Source of the DNA: an uncultured Acetatifactor sp.
GTDB taxonomy: Bacteria; Bacillota; Clostridia; Lachnospirales; Lachnospiraceae
Length of the DNA: 53,366 nucleotides
Direction: 5' to 3'
Assembly (NCBI GenBank): GCA_910588225.1
Contig: CAJUQT010000016.1
Span: 22,243-75,608 of the forward strand
A program made the position numbers and the translations under genes. The first letter of the stretch is position 1. Each line of letters begins with the position of its first letter. The notes beneath the pieces were generated by a model, which worked only from the letters and a program-made list of their open reading frames with translations, did not search any database and had not been told where the DNA came from. This document shows, in pieces, positions 16,533-24,899 of this stretch.

Positions 16533-18527
16533 TTATTCTTCTGCCTTATCTGCGTTGTCTGTATCCTGCCGAACCTGTTCTCTGTATTTTGCAGGACTGA
16601 CACCCATGGTATTTCTGAATTTTTTGGTGAAGCTGGCCACATCGAAATATCCTACCTGTTCCACAATGTCCTTAATCTTCAAATCTGTGTCCCGCAGAAG
16701 GCAGCAGGCTTTCTTAATCCTCCGCTTTGTGACATATTCCAGGAAATTCATGCCGGAACATTTCCGGAAAAATCTGCTCAGATAAGAGGAAGACAGGCTG
16801 AATTTCTCCGCCAGCCCGGAGAGGCTGATATCATTGTCATCATAATGAGCATCCACATAGGCCAGAATATCCTGATACAATTCATTACTCTCCTGTACCT
16901 TTCGGAATTCTCCATAATGATATATTCCGGAGCGGCCTTTTTCCTGCATACTGTCCCCTACGGCAAGTGCTTCCAGATAGGATGTGCTTATACCATTCAG
17001 GTTATCGCAGCAGCTTCCCACGGCAAACAGCCAATCCAGCTCTGTTTTACCGGTTATGACACTGTACAGATCTGTGATTTTCTCTTCCAGGGGAGGCATC
17101 TCAGGGTCAGTATTCCACAGCAGAGTCAGACAGCCGTTATTCTCAGGAAGCATCAGAACATGCAATCCTGGAAGGGCCTGTTCTTCGATGAGTGCTTTTG
17201 CTGTCTCTGCCTGACTGGCTCTCGTGGGTGACATGCAATACAGTATTATAACCAGAGAGCAGGGTTCACGGAATTCAATATCCTGAACCGCCAGTGTGTC
17301 CTGTGCGTGCTCTGCGTTTACCGCACCCAGCAGGAGTGCCTTCAGGATACTTTGGGAATACATTTCTTTATTCTCCTCCAGTTCTCTGGCAATGGTTTTG
17401 TTCATCTCTGCAATTCTGGTGACAGAAGTGTGAAGATGCTCCCACTCGCCGCGCTTGACCATCTCCGGCTCGAGGCCTTCCAGAATATTCTGCTGTTCAG
17501 GAGATACATGTTCCAGAATGCTCCATAATTTTCTGATGGGCCGATACATCCTGAAGGCCAGCACAATTCCAAAGACGATACACAATACCAGCAGTACAGT
17601 AATTACAGCTGCTACCTGATTCTCACTGCGTACATACTTCAGGAAAAACTGCGGTCTTGGTATTACGGCAATATATTTCCAGCCGGTAGTCTGGGCCGCT
17701 CCCATGATGATAAAACAGGAGATACCGTTAATCTTTCCTGTGTGAATTCCCGGTTCTCTGTAAGTATCTGTCAGCAGCTTTAATGTTTCGGGTGAAAATT
17801 CCAGACCGTTTTCCAGCTCAAACTGCAGCTGATCGTCGCCATCAAAGAGATAAATGTTTTCGTGGTACTGTTTGTCTGATATATCAAGCATATCTGTAAA
17901 GTAATTGGATTCCACCAGCCCGACTACAGAACCCAGAGGATGCACGCCGGAATCTACCCACGGGTAAGTAATGGCGATATATTCTTTTGCGTCATATTTC
18001 TTGACCAGGTATCCCCCATTTCCGTTGACGCTGAGGGCAAAGGGGTGTCCCTCTGCAATATACCGGTCGAAATCTTCCCTGTTTTCCTCTCCCTGCGGAC
18101 GGTATCCCACGTTCTTGAAATTGTTCACGGAGATTACGCCATTTCCGGAATACAGATTACCGTCGCCGTTGATATGCAGATACATTTCGTCGAAAAAGCT
18201 TACCTGGGCATGATAAATGGCCAGCTTTCGAATGGCGAGGATGGTATCATAGCTATTGGTATGAAGGACATATGGAGTTACATCAGGATCTGTGGCAATC
18301 TGAATCGCCACCTGCCGGAAGCTTTTCATATCGTCGTCCATGTTCTGTATGGCCTGGCGCAAGGTGTATTCCTGAGAAACCGCATAAGCCGCTTCCATCT
18401 GGTGCAATCCGTTGGACAGAAAGATTCCTGTCAGCAGAAGAATCGGCGCCAGGATAAACGCCACGAGAGATGCAATATATGAAATGAGTATCCTGGACTG
18501 TCTGTTTCTGATTCTTCTGCCGAGCAT
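16533..18527 (-). CDS. Membrane-bound AraC-family regulator with extracellular sensor domain
   Basis: The 664-residue protein has a transmembrane helix near residues 18-40, an extracytoplasmic Cache-like domain to about residue 295, a second helix near 300-320, a linker domain, and a C-terminal AraC helix-turn-helix pair. The DNA-binding part includes LAEKFSLSSSYLSRFFRK, FLEYVTKRRIKKA, and the second helix region VGYFDVASFTKKFR with the closing MGVSPAKYR. Such one-component regulators commonly flank LplA-type sugar transporters and activate them on sensing an external glycan. ATG 18527 follows AGGAGGAACTT. The likely targets are the duplicated promoters at 22649-22731 and 23651-23732. Confidence 0.88.
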   Translation of the reverse strand: MLGRRIRNRQSRILISYIASLVAFILAPILLLTGIFLSNGLHQMEAAYAVSQEYTLRQAIQNMDDDMKSFRQVAIQIATDPDVTPYVLHTNSYDTILAIRKLAIYHAQVSFFDEMYLHINGDGNLYSGNGVISVNNFKNVGYRPQGEENREDFDRYIAEGHPFALSVNGNGGYLVKKYDAKEYIAITYPWVDSGVHPLGSVVGLVESNYFTDMLDISDKQYHENIYLFDGDDQLQFELENGLEFSPETLKLLTDTYREPGIHTGKINGISCFIIMGAAQTTGWKYIAVIPRPQFFLKYVRSENQVAAVITVLLVLCIVFGIVLAFRMYRPIRKLWSILEHVSPEQQNILEGLEPEMVKRGEWEHLHTSVTRIAEMNKTIARELEENKEMYSQSILKALLLGAVNAEHAQDTLAVQDIEFREPCSLVIILYCMSPTRASQAETAKALIEEQALPGLHVLMLPENNGCLTLLWNTDPEMPPLEEKITDLYSVITGKTELDWLFAVGSCCDNLNGISTSYLEALAVGDSMQEKGRSGIYHYGEFRKVQESNELYQDILAYVDAHYDDNDISLSGLAEKFSLSSSYLSRFFRKCSGMNFLEYVTKRRIKKACCLLRDTDLKIKDIVEQVGYFDVASFTKKFRNTMGVSPAKYREQVRQDTDNADKAEE

Positions 18528-18543
18528 AAGTTCCTCCTGTTAT

Positions 18544-18593
18544 TTCCTGTAATACATACAGGAAGAGCGGACCTGTAATCCACATCTTCCTGT
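18544..18593 (-). promoter_or_regulatory. Competing hairpins between the binding-protein and regulator genes
   Basis: ACAGGAAG at 18558-18565 can pair either with TTCCTGT at 18544-18550 (7 bp, 7-nt loop) or with CTTCCTGT at 18586-18593 (8 bp, 20-nt loop), but not both. The element sits in the 101-bp gap and ends next to the regulator's ribosome binding site. It could lower expression of the regulator relative to the binding protein. Confidence 0.35.
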
Positions 18594-18628
18594 TATTGTG
18601 TCACTGATTCTGTAAAAATTCAATCCCT

Positions 18629-20386
18629 TTATTTCGAGGAAGCCCAGCGATCATAGGCTGTCTGGAGAAGCTCCACATAACGATCAAGCTTTCTGTCATT
18701 GAGTCCTTTAATATACTCATCCCAGGTGGCGTCGATATCCAGATCTCCGTTGATCATTTTGGATTCCATGGTCTCCTTGTAGTTCCGCAGGTCTGTCTCA
18801 ATCAGGCTGATTTCATCATTTTCTTCCTGGGTAAACTTAACCGTTCCAGGCCAGCCTACCTTCAAATAGTCATACAGATTTGCCATAATATCTGTGGTGA
18901 GACGACTGTTGTTCGTAACGGCCTCATCCTCTATAAGAACATAATCCTCTTCCTTATAAATGGTGGTGGAGGTCAGAGCAAGTGTCTGGCCCATAGGGAA
19001 GTAACTGTTGCCCGGGGTAACCTCGGCATCTCTCCACTGGCCTACTTTCTCATATTTTTCCCTGTCCCACTCATTCTCCACTTTCACAGTACCGAATCTG
19101 TCGGTTTCACCCAGCCACCAGCCGTACTCGGGATTTGCCGTAAATTCTCCCTTCGGCACACCGCGGACAATGGTGTAGGTTCCTTCTTCGGAATAGAACC
19201 AGTCAGCCATGGAAATCAGCTTCTTGATGACAGCTTCATCTGTCACTTTGTTGGTGATAACCAGTCCGCCGTTGAACTGCATATCCTTGGAGGGCCACAT
19301 TTTCTCACTGTTAAATTCGCTGGTGAAGGGCTCCAGACCCCGGAACTGTATTGACACATTAATGTCTGAAATGTTCATCCAGGAAGCATAATCCGTGAAG
19401 GCGCCATACTTGTCTTCCGCCTGCTTTGCCTTCCGCTGCTCTGCGGTCTGGGTGAAGTATTCCTGATCCAGCAATTTCTCGGAATACAGCTTGTGCATGT
19501 ATTTCAGGAACTCTTTATAGTTTTCGTGCGCCGGAATGTAGAATACTTTTCCGTTGTCGTCCACCTGATAGTCTGCTCCGCTGGGGTCACCCAGGAAGCC
19601 GAAGCCTGCCAGAATGGGAATAAAGGCACTGTAATAGAAGGAATCTTCTTCCTTGTAGGAACCGCCCAGAGGAATCTCGTCTGTGGTGTCGCCGTTCTGA
19701 TTGGGATCGCCGTCACGCACTGCCACCAGATAATCGTAGAACTCGTCCAGAGTCTCGGGCATTTTCTCGATACCCAGTCTCTCCATCCACGTTTTGTTGA
19801 TAAACCAACGGTTCTTCGCCATTTCACGGGGATTGGCCGTGTAGCCTCTCAGAGAGTAGATATGCCCGTCCGGGAAGGTCATACCTGCCAGCAGGTCCAC
19901 ATTATCATTCTCCATCGCCGCATACAGATTAGGCATGGTCTCTTTGGAGATGTAATCCTCCAGCGGGAGAAGCAGTCCCTGTGCTCCGTAAGTTGCAAGC
20001 TCTGTATCTGTCAGATCATTTAAGAATACCATGGGAAGGTCGTTGGTGGCAAATGCCAGACTTTCCTTTTCTGACCATGCATCCTTTATAATCTGATCTA
20101 CCTTAAAACGGATACCGCAGGTCTCTTCAATCTTGTCCATCAGCCAGTAATCATTCCAGTCGCCCTGACCGGATTTGGTAGCCACCATCATAGTGACTTC
20201 AATGACTTCATCGGAATCCGGGGTCTCGGCCTCGCTGCTGTTTTCCGCGGAACTGCTCCCGGAACTGCCTTCTGCAGAGCTGCTTTCATTCGCGGGGGAT
20301 GAAGTGCCGGAATCATTGTTTCCGCAGGCTGCCATGGATAGAACCATCGTGCCTGCCAGAAGAGCCGCCAACAATTTTCTCTTCAT
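18629..20386 (-). CDS. Extracellular solute-binding lipoprotein (LplA/YtcQ type)
   Basis: The 585-residue protein has a lipoprotein signal peptide with lipobox MAAC near residues 18-21, then a Ser/Gly/Glu-rich linker. A type 1 solute-binding fold follows, with the size of LplA/YtcQ proteins (500-560 residues). Recognisable family segments include FKVDQIIKDAW, FLNDLTDTELATYGAQGLLLPLEDYI, and the DFYDYLVAVRDGDPNQNGD turn that resembles a calcium-binding loop. It would capture an oligosaccharide outside the membrane and deliver it to the two permeases encoded upstream. ATG 20386 follows TAGGAGGTAA. No ATP-binding subunit is encoded here; such systems generally share a housekeeping MsmX-type ATPase. 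Confidence 0.9.
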   Translation of the reverse strand: MKRKLLAALLAGTMVLSMAACGNNDSGTSSPANESSSAEGSSGSSSAENSSEAETPDSDEVIEVTMMVATKSGQGDWNDYWLMDKIEETCGIRFKVDQIIKDAWSEKESLAFATNDLPMVFLNDLTDTELATYGAQGLLLPLEDYISKETMPNLYAAMENDNVDLLAGMTFPDGHIYSLRGYTANPREMAKNRWFINKTWMERLGIEKMPETLDEFYDYLVAVRDGDPNQNGDTTDEIPLGGSYKEEDSFYYSAFIPILAGFGFLGDPSGADYQVDDNGKVFYIPAHENYKEFLKYMHKLYSEKLLDQEYFTQTAEQRKAKQAEDKYGAFTDYASWMNISDINVSIQFRGLEPFTSEFNSEKMWPSKDMQFNGGLVITNKVTDEAVIKKLISMADWFYSEEGTYTIVRGVPKGEFTANPEYGWWLGETDRFGTVKVENEWDREKYEKVGQWRDAEVTPGNSYFPMGQTLALTSTTIYKEEDYVLIEDEAVTNNSRLTTDIMANLYDYLKVGWPGTVKFTQEENDEISLIETDLRNYKETMESKMINGDLDIDATWDEYIKGLNDRKLDRYVELLQTAYDRWASSK

Positions 20387-20475
20387 AAAATTACCTCCTA
20401 CTTATGTAAAAATGTGTATAGTTGCTAACCGGACTGATAATATGTATTATGCCCGGGTAAAACCTGATGTTATTA

Positions 20476-21384
20476 CTATCCTTTCACGGAGCCTATCATG
20501 ACACCCTTCACGAAGAATTTCTGCAGGAAAGGATAGATAATCAGCATGGGCAGGGAAGCTACAACGATAAGCCCATATTTCATGCTCTGAGCCATTCTTG
20601 CCCTTTCAATCATGGATTCCAGCTCATCACTGTTTACGTCAATAGCCTGATTCAACACCAGAATTTCCCTGAGGAAAATCTGCAGAGGCTGTTTATTTTT
20701 ATCTTTCAGATAGATTAAGGCATTGAAATAACTGTTCCAGTGTCCCAGGCCGTAATAGAGGCTCAGGATTGCAATAACCGGTTTGGACAACGGTACTATA
20801 ATCCGGAAAAAAGTTCCGAAATCATCACAGCCGTCGATTCTGGCTGACTCCTGCAGTTCTCCGGGAATACTGCCCGCGATAAAGGAACGGGTGATGATGA
20901 CGTTGTACATGGATACCAGTCCCAGTACCAGCAGAGTATACCATTTATCATACAGGCCGATGTTGTTGACCACGATAAATTTCGTAATCATGCCGCCGCT
21001 GAACCACATGGTGAACATCATATACAAAGTGATAAGCTTTTTCCCGTACAAGTCCTTACGGGACAGCGCATAACCTGCCATCATGGTGACCACCAGATTC
21101 AGAATGGTTCCCACCAACGCATAGAAGAGACTGTTGCGGTAGCCGATCAGTACCCAGCTGTTTTTCAAAATCTGTTTATAGCCTTCAAGGTTGAAGCCTT
21201 TGGGAAAAAGCAGCAATTTTCCGCTGTTGACCGCCGTGGGATCGCTGATGGAGGCGGAGAGTACAAAGAGCAGCGGGTACAGGGCAATCAGACCGAACAA
21301 CAGCAGCAGAATGTTAATTGCCCAGTTGAATACCCTTTCCATGCCTCTTTCCCGGATTTTTGATGGCTGTGTCTTTTCTTTCAT
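20476..21384 (-). CDS. Carbohydrate ABC transporter permease (LplC/YtcP type)
   Basis: The 302-residue protein has six predicted membrane helices and the inner-membrane EAA loop ESARIDGCDDFGTFFRIIVP, which docks onto the ATPase. An N-terminal helix with LYPLLFVLSASISDPTAV is typical of the LplC/YtcP branch of CUT1 transporters. ATG 21384 follows AGGAGGAACATAA. It is the second permease of the system and lies between the first permease and the binding protein. The long structured gap upstream may uncouple its level from that of the first permease. Confidence 0.9.
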   Translation of the reverse strand: MKEKTQPSKIRERGMERVFNWAINILLLLFGLIALYPLLFVLSASISDPTAVNSGKLLLFPKGFNLEGYKQILKNSWVLIGYRNSLFYALVGTILNLVVTMMAGYALSRKDLYGKKLITLYMMFTMWFSGGMITKFIVVNNIGLYDKWYTLLVLGLVSMYNVIITRSFIAGSIPGELQESARIDGCDDFGTFFRIIVPLSKPVIAILSLYYGLGHWNSYFNALIYLKDKNKQPLQIFLREILVLNQAIDVNSDELESMIERARMAQSMKYGLIVVASLPMLIIYPFLQKFFVKGVMIGSVKG

Positions 21385-21527
21385 TTATGTTCCTCCTATT
21401 TTAGTTCCGTCACGAATCGATCATGCCTTTACACTGGGGAGTAGTTTACAGCCGCATAGTCCGCATCTGTAAATTCTTCCGGATCTGGATGCTTCGTGAT
21501 CGGTAAAGTCGCTGTACGACCGGCACA

Positions 21528-21641
21528 AATTGCCGAATTGCGGCAATTGAGTAAAGTATCTTCGGCGTACCTCTTATGAGAGAAACTTTCATCCGAAAGT
21601 GCACTCATGAAAGTTCCTCTCGTGCGCCATCGATACTTTAC
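21528..21641 (-). repeat. Two strong hairpins in the gap between the permease genes
   Basis: Hairpin 1 is AATTGCCG (21528-21535) with CGGCAATT (21541-21548) and a 5-nt loop. Hairpin 2 spans 21551-21641. GTAAAGTATC pairs perfectly with GATACTTTAC, followed by a 3x3 internal loop, GGCG/CGCC, and after a one-sided bulge a 15-bp arm (21578-21592 with 21607-21621) that has a single mismatch. The structures lie within a 277-bp spacer between co-oriented transporter genes. They could be an mRNA-processing or stabilising element, a small RNA, or an inserted palindromic repeat. A 74-codon minus-strand frame crosses them; its last 20 codons look somewhat protein-like, but I do not call a gene. Confidence 0.6.
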
Positions 21642-21661
21642 GTTCCAAGTCACAGACGAAC

Positions 21662-22609
21662 TTAGAACAAACTTGTCTCGCTGACGGCGCTGGAGATCTT
21701 ATTCACAATCAGCAGCAGAATACAGTTGATAACGGAATTAAATATGTCGATGGAAGTGGTATAGCTGAATTTCGCTCCCAGCAGTCCTGTCTTATACACG
21801 TATGTGGAGATCACTTCCGACACAGGCAGGTTCAGGGAATTCTGAAGGAGGTATACCTTCTCAAAGCCCAGACTCATCATTTTGCCCACTTCCATAATCA
21901 GCAGAATAATGATGGTAGGAGCGATTCCCGGGATATTGATATGTATGATTCTCTTGAACCGGGAAGCGCCGTCCACACGGGCGGCTTCATGCAGGGAAGG
22001 GTCAATTCCTGCCAGCGCGGCCAGGTAGATGATAGAGGACCATCCGGTGGTTTTCCAGATTTCCGAAATGATATAAACCGGCCGAAACCATCCTTCCTGT
22101 CCCATGAAATCAATGGGCTGACCTCCCAGTGCCTGGATCATGGTATTGATGACGCCTGTGGAAGGAGAGGTGAAGCTGATAATCATACCGCACAGTACAA
22201 CGGTGGAGATGAAGTGAGGCGCATATGTCAGATTCTGTATTATCTTCTGAAATTTTGCATTGCGGGCTTCATTCAGAAGCAGCGCAAGAAAAATAGGAAA
22301 AGGAAAACAGAACACCAGCCGCAGTACATTCAGCAACAATGTATTTCTGATGAGAACAGAAAATTGCGGTGAGGTCACAAAATACTTAAAGTGTTTCAGA
22401 CCCACCCAGGGGCTTCCGGAAAAACCCAGTCCCGGCAGAAAGTCTTTAAAAGCAATCTGCATTCCATATAATGGCATATAGTCAAATACAAACAGATAAA
22501 TCAGTGCCGGAAGCAGCAGTACATATAACTGCCAGCTGTGACGTATTCCTTGTCCGAATGACATGCCTTTTTTCTTTGCGACGGCTGTCCCTTCTTTTTT
22601 CTTTGCCAT
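21662..22609 (-). CDS. Carbohydrate ABC transporter permease (LplB/YteP type)
   Basis: The 315-residue protein has a lysine-rich N-terminus, six membrane helices, and the EAA loop EAARVDGASRFKRIIHINIP. The DYMPLYGMQIAFKDF segment after the first helix is diagnostic for LplB/YteP-type permeases. It pairs with the LplC-type permease to form the channel of a CUT1 importer for an oligosaccharide. ATG 22609 follows AGGAGGAAAAAC. It is the first gene of the transport operon; its promoter lies about 40-70 bp upstream, with an operator-like palindrome farther out. Confidence 0.9.
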   Translation of the reverse strand: MAKKKEGTAVAKKKGMSFGQGIRHSWQLYVLLLPALIYLFVFDYMPLYGMQIAFKDFLPGLGFSGSPWVGLKHFKYFVTSPQFSVLIRNTLLLNVLRLVFCFPFPIFLALLLNEARNAKFQKIIQNLTYAPHFISTVVLCGMIISFTSPSTGVINTMIQALGGQPIDFMGQEGWFRPVYIISEIWKTTGWSSIIYLAALAGIDPSLHEAARVDGASRFKRIIHINIPGIAPTIIILLIMEVGKMMSLGFEKVYLLQNSLNLPVSEVISTYVYKTGLLGAKFSYTTSIDIFNSVINCILLLIVNKISSAVSETSLF

Positions 22610-22648
22610 GTTTTTCCTCCTGTTTCGTTTTGGTCAATGCGTATATTA

Positions 22649-22731
22649 ACCATAGTTTATTGTGTATTTTTTGTAAATATTTCATTTTTTCATGTAGGCT
22701 ATTTTTGACAAATTGTGCTATTTGCACAATT
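22649..22731 (-). promoter_or_regulatory. Promoter and operator A, sugar transporter operon
   Basis: Read on the minus strand, -35 TTTACA (22677-22672) and -10 TATGGT (22654-22649) are 17 bp apart. Thirty-three bases upstream of the -35 lies a perfect palindrome, AATTGTGC (22711-22718) and GCACAATT (22724-22731) with a 5-bp centre. The whole block of about 83 bp is roughly 80 percent identical to the block at 23651-23732. The position upstream of a weak core promoter suits an activator, most simply the AraC-type regulator encoded in the same operon. Confidence 0.65.
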
Positions 22732-22854
22732 AACTAAATGTATTCCACCATAGTCATATGGTATTGCCTTGGTTTTTTGGTATTTATTTTCGCAGACATT
22801 TATGTGCGCTGTTCCAGGAAGAGCTCCTCATAAAGGAAGTGTGTACCGGAAGAT

Positions 22855-23520
22855 TTAATTACAAATGGCATCTGCCAGCTCCCCGGGAGAGGAACAGAAG
22901 AGCTTCACGAAACCTTCCTCAAACTGCTCTCTCAGAGTAGCCCCGGACAGCATGGCACAGAAATCTGCGCCCGCATTCCGGGCGGTCTCCTGGTCTACCA
23001 GACTGTCTCCCACATACAGCACGTCTGCCACCGTCAGTTCCAGCTTCTCCAGGATGCAAAATAATCCTCCGGCGTCCGGCTTGGGCGCCGGCATTTCATC
23101 CGCGCCGAATATTACATCAAAATATTGGGTCAGGTGATACTTGTTCAGAGAGGCCAGTATCAGGTCCTTAAGTTTCAGAGAGAGGATGCCCAGCCTCACT
23201 CCATTTTCCGTCATACGTTTCAGGCTTTCTTCCAGCCCCGGGAAAAAGGTGGTCCTTTTACACATTTCCTGTCTGCAGACGGCACGGTAATATTCTCTTA
23301 TAGTAAGAATCTTATCCATATCGGTCTCTTCCGTAAGAAAACGAAGCATGTCCACCTGGGTGTGGCCAATCATGGTAACTACCTGTTCATAAGGTTTTTC
23401 AGAGTATCCGAAATGCGTTGCCGTCTGATTCAGAAGGGACACAATAATGGGGCCTGTGTCCGCAAGGGTCATGTCATAGTCAAATATCAGTGCTTTGTAC
23501 TTCTTTCCCGGATTTTGCAT
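22855..23520 (-). CDS. HAD-IA phosphatase (phosphoglycolate phosphatase / beta-phosphoglucomutase-like)
   Basis: The 221-residue product shows HAD motif I LIFDYDMTLADT with the nucleophile Asp, a helical C1 cap domain, motif II LGILSLK, and motif IV VLYVGDSLVDQETARNAGA. Length and cap type fit the Gph/PgmB group, which act on phosphoglycolate or sugar phosphates. The second motif I Asp is present, so a phosphatase or mutase is possible. ATG 23520 is preferred over one 12 bases upstream because GAGAGG precedes it at good spacing. Its promoter is a near duplicate of the transporter promoter, which implies common control with the sugar locus. Confidence 0.82.
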   Translation of the reverse strand: MQNPGKKYKALIFDYDMTLADTGPIIVSLLNQTATHFGYSEKPYEQVVTMIGHTQVDMLRFLTEETDMDKILTIREYYRAVCRQEMCKRTTFFPGLEESLKRMTENGVRLGILSLKLKDLILASLNKYHLTQYFDVIFGADEMPAPKPDAGGLFCILEKLELTVADVLYVGDSLVDQETARNAGADFCAMLSGATLREQFEEGFVKLFCSSPGELADAICN

Positions 23521-23650
23521 ATTTCCTCTCATTCCGCCGTGTGAACGGCACTTCAGTTTGGGAGATCTTTAAGGCATATGGTACCGCGTAGTCATTCAGT
23601 GATACCTGCCGCAATTTTTGCCGTAAGGACGGCAGATGTAGTGTAAGTAA

Positions 23651-23732
23651 ACCATAGATTATTATGTGCTTTTTGTAAATATTTCGTTTTTTCGGTATGC
23701 TGTTTTTGACAAATTGTATGTTTTGCATAATT
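23651..23732 (-). promoter_or_regulatory. Promoter and operator B, HAD phosphatase gene
   Basis: -35 TTTACA (23679-23674) and -10 TATGGT (23656-23651) are 17 bp apart on the minus strand, exactly as in promoter A. The operator-like block at 23712-23732 (AATTGTAT, 5 bp, GCATAATT) sits at the same distance but is a less perfect palindrome. The 13-mer AATTTGTCAAAAA is identical in both copies. Confidence 0.6.
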
Positions 23733-23940
23733 CTTCAAAGTAGTTTTTGGAGAAAATATACAAAGCGCTTTTCCCGGTTTTTGTATTTGCAATCTGGTAA
23801 CAGCAGAGATTTTAAGGTATAATAAAAAAATCTGATGTGTGTTGAGAATAATGTATAGTGAAAGCTCTTGTAAGGCAGCGTGTCGGATAGTAATATGTGA
23901 GTACAAATAACGGATTTTGAATAAAAGAGGAGATAGATGC

Positions 23941-24139
23941 ATGAATATCAGCAGAGAAATGACAGGCAGCGAGGATGATAGGAATCTGGCGTGGGAGGAA
24001 ATGCACACAGAACATATCGTACAGGATGAATGGATTGACTTTCGGAGATCTTCTTACCGATTCCCGGATGGAAGTCCAGCAGGCTGTACACATCATGGCC
24101 TGGCTGCTGGCAAGGCGGCGGGGAACAGGAGGACATAAG
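23941..24139 (+). pseudogene. Nudix hydrolase with internal deletion
   Basis: The first 45 codons resemble the N-terminus of ADP-ribose pyrophosphatase-type Nudix proteins, including EEMHTEHIVQDEWIDFR and YRFPDGS. Directly afterwards, in another frame, the segment QQAVHIMAWLLA resembles the C-terminal helix of the same family. Everything between, including the Nudix box itself, is missing. ATG 23941 has an AGAGGAG site, so the stub may still be translated. Its end overlaps the ribosome binding region of the next gene. A deletion of about 350-400 bp with a frame change explains the arrangement. Confidence 0.7.
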
Positions 24140-24140
24140 A

Positions 24141-24881
24141 ATGCGTGAATATATTTTTACCTATATAAAAAAGAAATACAAAACCACGCCGGAGTATCCC
24201 TGGGCGAAGGACAATACCAGCGCTGTCTTCCGCCACAGCGACAACAAGAAGTGGTTTGCGCTGGCCATGTGTGTAGACAGGGATAAGCTGGGACTTTCCG
24301 GAGAAGGATATGTCGATGCCCTCAACCTGAAAATAGACGATATGATGCTGCGGGACGTACTGATACAGGAACAGGGAATTTTTCCTGCCTACCACATGAA
24401 TAAGCAGCACTGGATTACGGTGCTTCTGAACGGTACTGTAGAGAAGGATAAAGTCTGTGACTTGATCGATATAAGCTATGCTGCCACTGCGTCGAAGAAA
24501 AAGAAGGAGAAAATCCGCCCGCCGAAGGAATGGATTATTCCGGCGAATCCAAAGTTCTATGATATTATACACGCCTTTGACAAAGCGGAGGTGATCGACT
24601 GGAAGCAGGGCAGCGGCATTAAGACCGGCGATACGGTTTTCCTGTATGTGGCTGCCCCGGTATCGGCGATTCTCTATCAGTGCAGAGTGATGGAGACAGA
24701 TATTCCTTACAGGTATCAGGATAAAAATCTGACAATCAGTATGCTGATGAAAATCAAACTTCTGAAAAGATATGATTCCGGAAAGTTTACTTTCGACAGA
24801 TTGAAAAAGGAGTTCGGCATATATGCGGTGCGCGGGCCCAGAGGAATACCGAACAGTTTAAAATATGAGCTGAACCTGTGA
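24141..24881 (+). CDS. MmcQ/YjbR-EVE-like fusion protein
   Basis: The 246-residue protein joins two domains. Residues 1-117 are of the MmcQ/YjbR type (a CyaY-like fold proposed to bind DNA), with YIKKKYKTTPEYPW, FRHSDNKKWFALAM and the AYHMNKQHWITVLL segment. Residues about 128-246 resemble an EVE/PUA-like domain, with WIIPANPKFYDII, IDWKQGSGIKTGDTVFLYVA and the following strand AILYQCRVMETDI. EVE domains bind modified bases in DNA or RNA. There is no signal peptide. GGAGGA precedes ATG 24141 at good spacing. The gene follows a deleted Nudix gene, so it may once have been part of a nucleotide-repair or clean-up operon. The combined function is not known to me. Confidence 0.75.
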   Translation: MREYIFTYIKKKYKTTPEYPWAKDNTSAVFRHSDNKKWFALAMCVDRDKLGLSGEGYVDALNLKIDDMMLRDVLIQEQGIFPAYHMNKQHWITVLLNGTVEKDKVCDLIDISYAATASKKKKEKIRPPKEWIIPANPKFYDIIHAFDKAEVIDWKQGSGIKTGDTVFLYVAAPVSAILYQCRVMETDIPYRYQDKNLTISMLMKIKLLKRYDSGKFTFDRLKKEFGIYAVRGPRGIPNSLKYELNL

Positions 24882-24899
24882 AGGAAGCGAGGAAGCGTG

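Noticed and set aside
21429..21653. A 74-codon minus-strand frame in the permease gap
   Set aside because: It is mostly made of the hairpin arms. The last 20 codons look protein-like, but there is no binding site or family match.
22482..22727. Minus-strand frame starting MQIAQFVKNS and its look-alike at 23480-23728
   Set aside because: Their similarity comes from the duplicated promoter block; both frames then run into unrelated downstream gene starts.
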